Positions 27,235-36,883 of a stretch of 64,000 nucleotides of DNA are shown here, one piece after another. Location: NCBI GenBank assembly GCA_029210585.1, contig JARGFP010000022.1, forward strand, positions 1-64,000. The letters are read 5' to 3'. The stretch's first letter is position 1; each line of letters opens with the position of its first letter. A program made the translations under genes and the position numbers. The notes beneath the pieces are model-generated. The model was not told where the DNA came from, did not search any database, and saw only the letters and a list, made by a program, of their open reading frames with translations. The stretch is from Bacteroidales bacterium (GTDB taxonomy: Bacteria; Bacteroidota; Bacteroidia; Bacteroidales; GCA-2748055).

Positions 27235-28794
27235 CTACCACACCCTGGCTGATCGGTAGTAATTCACGCCCAACCGGTCCAGCAATGTGCCGTGGCTTTG
27301 CAGACGGTTCCGGTAATTGTCCCACGACAGGTCTTCCGGACTGCTCCATCCAATTTCAGCATGCCCGATCAGTCTTGGGAATGCCAGGTACTCAATATCA
27401 TCAAGGGTCTCAATGGTTTCCGCCCACAGGGGTGACTCAATCCCCAGGATATCATCCCTGCCTATCCCTTCAACCAGTGTGGTTGGTGTCCAGTTATAAG
27501 CATCATCCACCTCGATATATGCAGCCCAGTTCAGCCCAAGCGTGGTGGTGGAATCATACTTCATGTCAAGGTAACAACGTTGCGCAGGTGAGATCAACAG
27601 CCTGGCACCCTTCTCAACCGCCCGCTTCGCGTTGGCCGCAGAAGCCCAGTACTGTGCAATGTCCCCCTCCGAAAGGTCTGCATGCGAGATCTCGTCCCAG
27701 CCCATCATGGTCTTGCCGTGTGACCTGACAATCTCCTTCACACGGTTCACAAAATAAATATAATCGGGCAACTCCGTCACATGCGATTCATCACCTCCCA
27801 TATGGAAATAAGGTCCGGGGGTCATTTCACTGATTTCCCTGACCACATCATCCACGAACTGGTAAGTGATCTCACTGTCAGTACACAACGTGCTGAATCC
27901 CACCCGGGTACCTGTGTACAACTCCCTGGCCCTGCCATCGCAATTGAGCTCCGGATAGGAGACCAGTGCCGCATTGGTATGCCCGGGCATGTCAATTTCA
28001 GGGACAATGGTAATATGGCGTTCTGCCGCATAGGCCACCAAATCCCTGTACTCCTCCCGGGTGTAATATCCGCCTGCACCACCGCCCACTTCCGTGCTGC
28101 CGCCGATCTCCGTGAGCTTCGGCCATGATTTGATCTCAATCCTCCAGCCCTGGTCATCGGCTAGGTGCAAATGCAGGTGATTGATCTTATACAATGTAAG
28201 CAGATCGATATATTGCTTCACAACATCGGGCTCGAAAAAATGCCTGGCGACATCCAGCATCGTCCCCCGGTACGCATATTCAGGCCAGTCGCGGATCTCA
28301 CCGGTGGGCACCATGATACTGTTCCCGCTGATCCTGACATCGTTGCCACTGATGCTGTCATCTTCTCCCGCCATGGAGATCAGCTGCTCAAATGTGGTGA
28401 TCCCGCGATAGATGCCTTCCTCATCCGGGGCCGATATCACCATCCGTTTCTTCTCAATCCGGATAGTGTATGCTTCCGGTCCGTGTTCGCCCGGTTCGAG
28501 CAGCAAATGGATACGGTTCCTTTTCACCCCGTCGGTAACATCTTCGGTAATCATTTCAATGTCCGACAATTCCCCGATGATGCCAGCCAGCATAACGGCA
28601 TGGTTTTCCAGGGCAGGATCCGGGTAACTGATGCGCGTGCGGTCCGATATCCTGAATTGTTCACCTCCTGCAATGACCTCGCGGGGCATGGGGATGACCG
28701 CATGTTGGGTGAGGTCTGTTGGAACGGTCTCTTTACAGGCTCCAATAAGCATGATAATGGGTAATGTGCCAAAAATCAACAATCGTTTTTTCAT
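27235..28794 (-). CDS. GH20 beta-N-acetylhexosaminidase lipoprotein
   Basis: A 519-residue exo-hexosaminidase that removes terminal GlcNAc or GalNAc by substrate-assisted catalysis. The lipoprotein signal ends at IGAC (residue 20). A GH20b domain (about 30-165) with EEGIYRGITTFEQL precedes the (beta/alpha)8 barrel, which begins at YRGTMLDVARHF. HLHLADDQGWRIEIKSWPKL and PEIDMPGHTNAAL are signature blocks. The catalytic pair is Asp335-Glu336 in HMGGDE. I start at the second methionine, which opens the signal peptide. It lies between a putative glycan-binding lipoprotein and the GH26 fusion, suggesting that N-acetylated sugars occur in the target glycan. Confidence 0.92.
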   Translation of the reverse strand: MKKRLLIFGTLPIIMLIGACKETVPTDLTQHAVIPMPREVIAGGEQFRISDRTRISYPDPALENHAVMLAGIIGELSDIEMITEDVTDGVKRNRIHLLLEPGEHGPEAYTIRIEKKRMVISAPDEEGIYRGITTFEQLISMAGEDDSISGNDVRISGNSIMVPTGEIRDWPEYAYRGTMLDVARHFFEPDVVKQYIDLLTLYKINHLHLHLADDQGWRIEIKSWPKLTEIGGSTEVGGGAGGYYTREEYRDLVAYAAERHITIVPEIDMPGHTNAALVSYPELNCDGRARELYTGTRVGFSTLCTDSEITYQFVDDVVREISEMTPGPYFHMGGDESHVTELPDYIYFVNRVKEIVRSHGKTMMGWDEISHADLSEGDIAQYWASAANAKRAVEKGARLLISPAQRCYLDMKYDSTTTLGLNWAAYIEVDDAYNWTPTTLVEGIGRDDILGIESPLWAETIETLDDIEYLAFPRLIGHAEIGWSSPEDLSWDNYRNRLQSHGTLLDRLGVNYYRSARVW

Positions 28795-28826
28795 CGTCTG
28801 AATCATTGTATTTTCATTTAAGCATA

Positions 28827-31800
28827 TTAGTGTTTCACAAAAAGATAACGCACAGCACCTTCCTCAAGAAGGATATGTAACACATACATTCCGGGACCGA
28901 TCGCCCGGGTATTGAACACCTGTACCTGGTCATCAATCCTGAATGATGCCACCTGCCTGCCCTGCATATCCACCACACGGGAATGTGCACCCACGAATTT
29001 CTCCGGAACCTTCACGTACAGCCTGTCGGAAACCGGGTTCGGCCAGAACAAAATTTCTTCTTGAATATGAGTCGCCAGTTCATTGGTCCCGGTATCCTCC
29101 TTTACCATTTCAATCTGAACGGTGGTATCCGTTACCAGTACCAGTGACCCGGTAACAAGATCATACCCTTCCTTCCGTACCGTATACCCATAGGATTGAT
29201 CCACCGGTAAACCATAAAACTGTGCAATACCCAGGTTATTGGTTTGGATGGAATCTTCGCCGATGGCTATAAATGCCTTGTTCACCGGCACGCCCTCCTC
29301 CCGGAGCCGGAATTTAATGTAGGCTTCCGTCCTGTCAAGATAGAAAACCACCAGGGTATCTGACCGCATGTCAAGTGTTCCCGACTGGTTCTCATACGAA
29401 ACCTTATCGATCAGGTAAGGATACATGCCCGATGGCAGCGAGTAATGCACAAGTCCCTGGTTATCCGTGACCTCCTTGATGTCGTTCAAATACACATTCA
29501 CCCCCCAGAAAGGTTCATGCGTGCGGGAATCCAGCAACTGGAAAGTAACGTCATGTTCAACCGGTGCCAGGCGTACCCTGATCACTGTATCACTATAAAT
29601 GACCAGTGTGCGTTTTTCATAAGGCGCAAAATTCTCCCCTGATACGCTGATTTCCAGGAAACCCGGGATGTCGCTGTAACTTACCAGGCCCGATGGGTCT
29701 GTGACTTTCACTGTATCGTTCAGGGTGACCATGGTACCCTGGACCGGCATACCGGTAAATTCGTTTTTCACCTCAACCTGCACGCTGTAGTAATTGACTA
29801 CCGGGCCGTACCCGCTGAGCCTTCTTTCCAGCTGATCGCGGTAGAGGGACACGGGCCGCAGGTCAGCTCCTTTCCCCTCCCCCTCCACATAATCCTCCGG
29901 GGAAGTATCGAAGGAATAGCCATTCTGGGTGCCCGACACCGGTGTTGTCTTCACGCTTGCTGCCGGTCCCGAGGTCCCCGTCACGATCCCCCAGTCGAAC
30001 TGACGCGAATCAATAATATAATCCTTGTTGGTATGATAGGAAGCACCGTAGGTATTATAAAAAACAGACTGTGTTGATGGATAGCCATGCAGGACCCTCC
30101 CGCCATAGGGCCTGAAGGCACATTCCAGGTAGTCACCGTCCACCGTGAACCCGTCGACCAGGTTGGCCATACTCAGGTACATATGGAAATCACTCGCATA
30201 CTTCGAATGTTCACCCCTGCAGTTCAGGATTACGTTCCCATTGCTGTGGGGGTATTTGAAATCATAGTTATGGCGGCTGTGATTGGCCCTGCTGTGCTGT
30301 ACCAGGCAGTCATTTCCATTAAGTGTGAACATATATCCGTTGCCTCCCCCCCCTTCGTACTGCGGTTTCTGGAAATCACATGCATCCACCGTGATATTTC
30401 TGCTCATGTTCATTACGAGACAATTTGACAGTACGTGAATATCAGCAGTATTCCCATCCGGACGATAGGTATGTACGTTTTTCACCCAGCAATCCATGGT
30501 GTACTTGAAATGCATCACGTGTGAGGCGTGGACATCATACGCACCGGTACCGGGGGTGGAATAATCCTCCTCCGCCCAACCTGTCCCGGGATTCTCCCTG
30601 TTGCCGAACGAAAGATTTTCAATGCCGCATTCACGGATGTGCGGACCAGCATGATAGACACGGGCATTGTCACGGGTCTTCATGGAATACCGTATGGGAC
30701 TGTCAATGACCAGGAAATTGTTTACAGCGTCGATCGAATCAATTTTACGCAGGAACATCATACCGTCCAGCCAGGTATTGTCCCAGATCCCATCCATCAG
30801 GTGCTCAGCTGCAAAAGCAGTGGTCATATCGTTTCGTAGGACCACCAGGTCGCCCTTGCTGAATCCGCTTACCGACTCCACTGGAATCACCCGCGTGGGA
30901 TCAGGGAGGTCATTGCGGATTTTTACTGAGGTGCCGGACGCGCGGTCCCCCCAGTTGGACCATGCCTTCCTGACATGCACGATATCCTTTTGCCGGAGAT
31001 GGTCCTGGTCGTGAAAAATAAACGTGGAATCAGGCCCGGCACCCCGTAACACCACGTTGTCGTATTTCATATGCAGCGCTGCATCTGCACCTGCCGTGGA
31101 GCTGCTTTCACGAATACGGTAGGTGCCCGCCGGCAAATACACCACCCCGCCGCCGGAAATCCCCACATCATCAAGCGCCTGCTGCAGGATCGTAGTGACA
31201 TCCATGTTTCCAGTCGGATCGGCATTATAAGGCGGTTGGGTAATATCCACCACGTTGTCTGATCTGTCCGGCAGGGGCACTGATCCCTGCCGGTAGCCGG
31301 CATATGAGAAGTCATGGAAGAATCGTCCCTTTGCATCCTTGTACCCCGGATACCACGTATCAGGATACAATGTGCTTCTCCAGAGTGCATTTTCAGACTC
31401 CAGGGTGACTACCTGCGGGTGATTGTACACCACCTGCAGATGCGTCGCTTCATTCTGCGACTCCACCAGGTCGCTCCATGACATGAAATACAACCAGGGT
31501 GCTTCCATGGTGAAACATTCATCCGGATCAGGGACCGGGCCATTTTCCGTCATGGCGATCAGCTTCTCTCCCCCTGTCAGTTCATGCAACCTGTCGAACC
31601 AGTATTTCTGTGTACCATAATTATAACTCCCGGGATAGGAATCGTAACCGATGATGTCCACTTTGTGATTGCCCGGGTACCAGTCTGCTTCCGGCGTGGA
31701 CCAGACCCATATAAGGTTATGGAGCTGGTGGACCTGCATCAGCCTTGTAAAAATAAGGTCATACAGCTTCAGACAGGGTTCCGGGCCATGTGCTCCCCAC

Positions 31801-32534
31801 CAGAACCAGCCGCCACCCGCTTCATGCAGGGGACGCCACAATACCGGGACCCCCGCATCTTCAAAACGCTGCAATTGAACCGCAATGGCATCGATGTCAC
31901 GCACTACCAGCTGATACTCCTCGGTACCGGGGATCACTGCCTGCCTGATATCAAAATCCGTATGCTCCGTGTAGAAATTGTTGTTTCCCGGTTCAGCATC
32001 AGAAGGAGCATGCCAGTGCCACTGCAGTGATACCATCCCTTTGCCTGCAGTGGTGGAATGCCAGTTGACCAGGTCTGTAACGGTTCCATCATCCGTAGCA
32101 CCAAAAGTATGTCCCCCGTCTCTCCAGAGATAGGGATAACCTTCTGTGTAGGAGGAGAGGTCACCCACCTTGAGCATCGGGGTGGCACCTGCCAATGCGG
32201 AAAGCTCATTAAAATACCTGCGTGTCTGACCGGAGATGATCCGCTCCCCGAACTGTGTCTTCAGAAATTCATACAACTTATTTGCCTGCACATCTGCTGA
32301 CGGGTCCACGAGTTGCTTGTCGATTTCAAATATTTTGGTTACCCCTTTCTGATCCCAATCCTCCGCCTCAACCTCGGCCACAGGAACCGCATCTTCACCG
32401 GATTTGGTCTGACTCCAGTTCAGTTCACCTGCAGAAACCGGGAGAAGCATGCAAGGGACAAGCGAACCCAGTAAAATAAGCAGGAACAAAAAATTCCAGT
32501 CTTTACCGGTACCACACGCGTATTGCTTTTTCAT
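28827..32534 (-). CDS. Secreted GH26 + pectate-lyase-like beta-helix fusion with T9SS sorting domain
   Basis: A 1235-residue exported protein of four parts (numbering from the upstream ATG at 32540). Residues about 70-400 are a GH26 (beta-mannanase-type) barrel with acid/base Glu240 in WRPLHEAGGGWFWW and nucleophile Glu332 in MTENGP. Residues about 430-860 form a right-handed beta-helix of the pectate-lyase/GH28 superfamily (GGGVVYLPAGTYRI, DNVVLRGAGPDSTFIFHD, ITVDACDFQKPQYEGG). Three carboxypeptidase-regulatory-like repeats of about 80 residues follow (PVQGTMVTLNDTVKVTD, PFWGVNVYLNDIKEVTD, PVNKAFIAIGEDSIQTN). The C-terminus (FWPNPVSDRLYVKVPE to the end) is a type A T9SS sorting signal. The signal peptide is long (NFLFLLILLGSLVPCMLLPVSAGE). 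The beta-helix may be a second enzyme or a binding platform. Confidence 0.88.
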   Translation of the reverse strand: MKKQYACGTGKDWNFLFLLILLGSLVPCMLLPVSAGELNWSQTKSGEDAVPVAEVEAEDWDQKGVTKIFEIDKQLVDPSADVQANKLYEFLKTQFGERIISGQTRRYFNELSALAGATPMLKVGDLSSYTEGYPYLWRDGGHTFGATDDGTVTDLVNWHSTTAGKGMVSLQWHWHAPSDAEPGNNNFYTEHTDFDIRQAVIPGTEEYQLVVRDIDAIAVQLQRFEDAGVPVLWRPLHEAGGGWFWWGAHGPEPCLKLYDLIFTRLMQVHQLHNLIWVWSTPEADWYPGNHKVDIIGYDSYPGSYNYGTQKYWFDRLHELTGGEKLIAMTENGPVPDPDECFTMEAPWLYFMSWSDLVESQNEATHLQVVYNHPQVVTLESENALWRSTLYPDTWYPGYKDAKGRFFHDFSYAGYRQGSVPLPDRSDNVVDITQPPYNADPTGNMDVTTILQQALDDVGISGGGVVYLPAGTYRIRESSSTAGADAALHMKYDNVVLRGAGPDSTFIFHDQDHLRQKDIVHVRKAWSNWGDRASGTSVKIRNDLPDPTRVIPVESVSGFSKGDLVVLRNDMTTAFAAEHLMDGIWDNTWLDGMMFLRKIDSIDAVNNFLVIDSPIRYSMKTRDNARVYHAGPHIRECGIENLSFGNRENPGTGWAEEDYSTPGTGAYDVHASHVMHFKYTMDCWVKNVHTYRPDGNTADIHVLSNCLVMNMSRNITVDACDFQKPQYEGGGGNGYMFTLNGNDCLVQHSRANHSRHNYDFKYPHSNGNVILNCRGEHSKYASDFHMYLSMANLVDGFTVDGDYLECAFRPYGGRVLHGYPSTQSVFYNTYGASYHTNKDYIIDSRQFDWGIVTGTSGPAASVKTTPVSGTQNGYSFDTSPEDYVEGEGKGADLRPVSLYRDQLERRLSGYGPVVNYYSVQVEVKNEFTGMPVQGTMVTLNDTVKVTDPSGLVSYSDIPGFLEISVSGENFAPYEKRTLVIYSDTVIRVRLAPVEHDVTFQLLDSRTHEPFWGVNVYLNDIKEVTDNQGLVHYSLPSGMYPYLIDKVSYENQSGTLDMRSDTLVVFYLDRTEAYIKFRLREEGVPVNKAFIAIGEDSIQTNNLGIAQFYGLPVDQSYGYTVRKEGYDLVTGSLVLVTDTTVQIEMVKEDTGTNELATHIQEEILFWPNPVSDRLYVKVPEKFVGAHSRVVDMQGRQVASFRIDDQVQVFNTRAIGPGMYVLHILLEEGAVRYLFVKH

Positions 32535-32612
32535 GTACATTGGAAAACCAGGTATACAATGACCAATGTTGTCATCAGCCGATGAAAACAGATTTCAATG
32601 TAGCAATTAATT

Positions 32613-32646
32613 GAAAAAAAAAGACCGCCCGAAGGCGGCCTTTTTT
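32613..32646 (-). terminator. Strong intrinsic terminator after the lamin-tail/T9SS gene
   Basis: On the minus strand GGCCGCC-TTCG-GGCGGTC forms a 7-bp GC stem with a UUCG loop, followed by nine Ts and preceded by an A-run. It separates the gene at 32664-36581 from the GH26 fusion, so these two minus-strand genes are separate transcripts. Confidence 0.9.
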
Positions 32647-32663
32647 AATTAACTATAAGAGGG

Positions 32664-35600
32664 TTACTCGATAACGAGCTTCAAGTGCGCTTTCACACCA
32701 GTTTTATCACTGATGGTCATGAAGTACAAACCCTGCTGCTGGCCTTCAAGTGAGATCACTTCAGTAGTATTTACAACAGCATGATCAAGTACCTGTGATC
32801 CGACAGCGTTGTATACACGGATCCTGTTTCCTGTCTCAAGACCGGCAACATTAATGATACCAGTACTCGGGTTCGGGTAAACATTCAATCCTGATCCGAT
32901 AGCATCGCGTGCCGAAGTGGGATCAACAACGATGTCGTAGAAGACAACTGTCGTGCCGTTTCCGGCTGTTACTTCGAGCATATCTCCATCGTCCATATCA
33001 TCCGTTCCGTCCTTGGCAACCATATCCATATCCAGTACGCGCATTGTCGCGCCCGGAGCCGGGTTCAGGTTCAGCAGGAAGTCACTTACCAGTGTCTTCT
33101 CATTGATATCAGTCTGCGGATCTGAAATAATGGTGAGCGCAACCTGGTCAACAATATAAACATCTGAAAGTGCATAGGCCAGGTAATTCACCTCTTCTGC
33201 AAGCATCTGCAGGAAATAGGTATTCTGCGACTCTCTATCGGATGAGATGACATTCAGTTTGTCATCGATGTAGAGATCACCTGCATACCTGTCGAATCCT
33301 GCCTTGTCTTTCACCTGCATGCTTGCGCCTGCAGAAGGTGTAAGGTTCTTGTAGAACGCCGGAACGGTTGTCCCTCTCGGCACTAGCTTGATCAGGAAGT
33401 CTTCCTGGTCCACTTCGTACACTGCCGATACTACAAATGCATCAGTAGGATCTGAATTCGGCATCAAATGGTAGGTGATCTGTGTAAGACCATCTTCAGC
33501 TGTAACAACGAACCAGATCTGGTCACTTACCTGCGTATTCACATACGTGGTATCGAAGTTAAGCGTCTGCATTGGTACATATGCACCATTGGCATCCACA
33601 ACGTCCATGGAAGCACCGGCAGGCACAGTGACACCGTTTACGACATCTTTCAATGCAGTTCCATAATCGAAATCACTTACGGTACCCGTAGCTCCATCCA
33701 CTGCAACTGTGTAAGTGGTTGATGTAAGTACAGCGTCATCACTCAGACCCTCATCGGTAACCTCCAGGAAGTACCTGGTTGTGTTGTCTCCGTTCGCGGA
33801 AACAACCACCAGCGAGTCTCCGTGCGTAATGGCAGCATCACCAGCAAGTACCACACCATTGCTCTTCACGGTGAGCGTCTGATCGTCATCCATCTTGTTG
33901 ATGTTACCATAGAACTGTAATACGGTGGTTCCGGTGGTCAGACCACGTATCTCCTCATCCATGCTGTAACCCAGGCTCACTTTGTAATTAAGTGAACTTA
34001 CCGTTGATTTATACTCGGTTACTTCATACATAAAGTGCTGACCGATATCCTCAGTGATATACAGGATGTCCAGTGGCCAACCGTATCCCTGCTGGATTCC
34101 ATAGTGACGGTCGAGTGTAATCCATTCACTGGTTCCATCCGGTTCCTTGGTGCCATTGTCTTCCTGGGTTCCCCATGAACCTTCTATCACAGGATTGGGT
34201 TTGTAATACTCGGGCCTCCTGATCCAGGAGATAGTCTGGTTATCGGCATTGGCATCACGACCGCCTATGACCCAGTTACCTTCCAGGGATGCCCATGATT
34301 CGAGCAGTTCAAAGTCAGCAGGATCATTTGCGGGTTTCGTACCGTTTCGTACAGAGTCGTTCAGGATCTTCCACATGAACCAGCTGGCGTTGATCCACTG
34401 GGTTCCCCATGTGTCACCAGTTTCCTCTCCCCATGGATTGGCTTTGAAATCGATGTCGATCTGACGGTCAACCCACCAGTCGCCACCAGTATAATCGTTA
34501 CTCTGACTCCTGCCCCTGATACTGCCCAGCACAAACACATCTCCGGGAAGTACCACCGAGTTTACATTAATATCCGGTTCCGGCTCAACCACTCCGGGCG
34601 TGATGGCCCACTGTGTTTCATCCACCCATTTGCGACCGGGTATGTACTTAACATACCTGCCCATCCAGTCGTCCACGCCAGAGTTCCATGTGATCATGGT
34701 CACGGGGTCGTTGGTGTACTGGAACATTACCATGTAGTTGCTCAGATCGAGCGGTGCGGTTCCCGGGTTGGCAATTTCCAGGATTCCATTGTTCCACTGG
34801 TCCTGCCATACAAATTGTGACACGAATGGTTCACCTATCCATGGCTGGATCTGGTCACTTGTCCTATCCTTGATAAGCTGAACCTTGTATACCTGAATGG
34901 TAGTGTCATCTTCGGCTGTAGTTGTGAAAGTAACTGTCTGGTCTGCAATCGTACCGAACAGGTTCACTGCCCTGTCCACTTCGATCCTGGTATTCAGATC
35001 CTGGGGCTTGGCCACCAGCGCAGGGATCTTGTTCACATCCGAAGGTACAATTGCCTTGTAGGAATAGATCTTGGGCTGGAAGTTCGGAACGGTGTCACCG
35101 ATATATCCGTATACATCTTTATAATAGGAAGGGATATCCGGCCAGGTGATGGAGCTCAGGAATGCATTGTGACTGGGCACATAGTCTTCAACCTGGATGT
35201 AATACTCCTTTACATCGCCATTCTGTGCAGTCACCTTGAGGATGTCGCCATCAACAACATCGGGACGCTCGACACCATCAACATAAACGAATTCCCATTC
35301 AGCCTCTGGTGCTTTCTCGAGATACTTCTCGATCGAGTCGGTCCGTGTGGCAAATGGAACCTCAAGGATGGTATCCATTCCCGGAACACCTGCTGTTACT
35401 TCAAATACCGGGCCGTGCCAGTCGCCGAATTCCTGGTCTGCATAATTGAATGCCGCCTTCGGAACCACCCAGTTGGCATCTTCGGTTGCCGGAAGCAAGT
35501 TGATATGAAACTTGATCTCATCCAGGTCATTTCCGCAGGCCCAGACAATAAGTGTGTCGCCGGTACGTGCTGAAATGAAGGAAGAGTCGATCTGTGCAGC

Positions 35601-36581
35601 TGCCCAATCCGGGTCTCCAACAGGCTTCCAGCTCAGCTGGTAGTGCCATGAAAGACCGGGATGATAGTCCATCAGCATCATCACGGAGTCCTTGTTATGT
35701 ACTCCCCAGGCAACATTGATCACATTGTTGTCCCAGTCAATATCCAGGGTGGAGGAAGTCAGCGTGGATTCATCCAGGTTGTAATCGCCATGATTGCCGG
35801 CGGTCCACCTGAGCTTATCACCTACCAGCCATCCGGAATAGTTCTTCGCGGGCTGGATCGGCATCCATTCTGAGTCGACACGGTCCAGACCGCGTCCCTC
35901 GGCAAAGTTGGTATTCCCGCTCTTAACGGTGAATTTCCTGACCAGGTCGTGCTGTGCCGTGGCATTTGTAACACCAGCGACGTCATAGGCTTTGTTAAAG
36001 TTTCGTCCATCGTTGTCGAATACGCCACCCACCTGGTCAATCACAGTAGAATCGCGTGTGCCATCGGGCAGCTCATAATGGTACCTTAGGTACCAGCAGT
36101 CTCGTCCGTTCCAGCGCTCCATAATCTGGTACTTGGGCGAGATACTGTCGGTCGGTCCCGAGGGAGCCTCGTACATATGCATGACCAGGTCAGCATCGTA
36201 CTGCCCTTCCCTGTCCATTATTCCCCAGTCATCGGGCTTAATAATCGCCATCTCACGGGCGAAATCATACGCCACAGAAATCCAGAAGGTTTCTCCGGGT
36301 CCCAGCAGGGTATCCACATGGGGAGCATACTGCTTGATGTACTCTCCGATGATCATTCGCTCATTGTCTGCGGGCAGATAAGGATCCGTCCATGGTGATA
36401 CCGCACCAAATTCAAAATCAACAAGATTCAGAGTTTCGGTTCCCATATTGGTAAATTCAACATAGTTGAACCTGGCTTCCCCGATCTTCGCTTCAGAGAT
36501 TACCAAAGGCTTGATCGTGTCCTGCGCATACAGGACCCCACCGGCCACCAGTAAACTCATGAGTAGTAATTTTAGTCTCAT
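32664..36581 (-). CDS. Giant secreted protein: lamin-tail domain, repeated beta modules, T9SS sorting domain
   Basis: 1305 residues with a signal peptide (MRLKLLLMSLLVAGGVLYAQ). The N-terminal KPLVISEAKIGEARFNYVEF...LNLVDFEFG is a lamin-tail domain, here split by long inserts; a second one occurs near 620-690 (NNGILEIANPGTAPLDLSNY). At least five related modules of about 85-95 residues share the pattern D-x-L-x-V-x-A-x-NG followed by Y-x-(I/L)-x-V (GDILKVTAQNGDVKEYYIQV, GDSLVVVSANGDNTTRYFLE, GDMLEVTAGNGTTVVFYDIV). The last 80 residues (NVYPNPSTGIINVAGLETG to the end) are a type A T9SS domain. No catalytic domain is recognised; it is likely a cell-surface or released structural or adhesive protein. 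A strong terminator follows it. Confidence 0.82.
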   Translation of the reverse strand: MRLKLLLMSLLVAGGVLYAQDTIKPLVISEAKIGEARFNYVEFTNMGTETLNLVDFEFGAVSPWTDPYLPADNERMIIGEYIKQYAPHVDTLLGPGETFWISVAYDFAREMAIIKPDDWGIMDREGQYDADLVMHMYEAPSGPTDSISPKYQIMERWNGRDCWYLRYHYELPDGTRDSTVIDQVGGVFDNDGRNFNKAYDVAGVTNATAQHDLVRKFTVKSGNTNFAEGRGLDRVDSEWMPIQPAKNYSGWLVGDKLRWTAGNHGDYNLDESTLTSSTLDIDWDNNVINVAWGVHNKDSVMMLMDYHPGLSWHYQLSWKPVGDPDWAAAQIDSSFISARTGDTLIVWACGNDLDEIKFHINLLPATEDANWVVPKAAFNYADQEFGDWHGPVFEVTAGVPGMDTILEVPFATRTDSIEKYLEKAPEAEWEFVYVDGVERPDVVDGDILKVTAQNGDVKEYYIQVEDYVPSHNAFLSSITWPDIPSYYKDVYGYIGDTVPNFQPKIYSYKAIVPSDVNKIPALVAKPQDLNTRIEVDRAVNLFGTIADQTVTFTTTAEDDTTIQVYKVQLIKDRTSDQIQPWIGEPFVSQFVWQDQWNNGILEIANPGTAPLDLSNYMVMFQYTNDPVTMITWNSGVDDWMGRYVKYIPGRKWVDETQWAITPGVVEPEPDINVNSVVLPGDVFVLGSIRGRSQSNDYTGGDWWVDRQIDIDFKANPWGEETGDTWGTQWINASWFMWKILNDSVRNGTKPANDPADFELLESWASLEGNWVIGGRDANADNQTISWIRRPEYYKPNPVIEGSWGTQEDNGTKEPDGTSEWITLDRHYGIQQGYGWPLDILYITEDIGQHFMYEVTEYKSTVSSLNYKVSLGYSMDEEIRGLTTGTTVLQFYGNINKMDDDQTLTVKSNGVVLAGDAAITHGDSLVVVSANGDNTTRYFLEVTDEGLSDDAVLTSTTYTVAVDGATGTVSDFDYGTALKDVVNGVTVPAGASMDVVDANGAYVPMQTLNFDTTYVNTQVSDQIWFVVTAEDGLTQITYHLMPNSDPTDAFVVSAVYEVDQEDFLIKLVPRGTTVPAFYKNLTPSAGASMQVKDKAGFDRYAGDLYIDDKLNVISSDRESQNTYFLQMLAEEVNYLAYALSDVYIVDQVALTIISDPQTDINEKTLVSDFLLNLNPAPGATMRVLDMDMVAKDGTDDMDDGDMLEVTAGNGTTVVFYDIVVDPTSARDAIGSGLNVYPNPSTGIINVAGLETGNRIRVYNAVGSQVLDHAVVNTTEVISLEGQQQGLYFMTISDKTGVKAHLKLVIE

Positions 36582-36883
36582 AGTAGTTTAGTTTTAATTA
36601 TTAAATTGGTTAATAGAAAAGTTTTATGGCATCCAATATAAGAAAAAATCATCTAAAGCAAAACCTAGAAAGCGTCAATTGTACGCTTTTCTTTGATTAT
36701 TTAGAATCTTTCTAAAATATATTCTTTTTCGCTTTATTTACAGGCGTTTGAGGAATCCCGTAATTCGTTAAACAAAAGTTGTTTCTGAAAAGATTCCGGT
36801 CAGAACTGTCATTTGACTGCCGCGTCACAGGGGCCTTTCAGACAAGGTGCCTATTGAATGTAACGGACCAGGCCCGTTCCTTA
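36582..36883. other. Intergenic region upstream of the lamin-tail gene
   Basis: An AT-rich leader of the minus-strand gene at 36581. It holds a small hairpin AGCGT-CAATTGT-ACGCT at about 36672-36688, which has a T-rich tail on the plus strand only. No gene or clear -7 element is seen. Confidence 0.4.
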
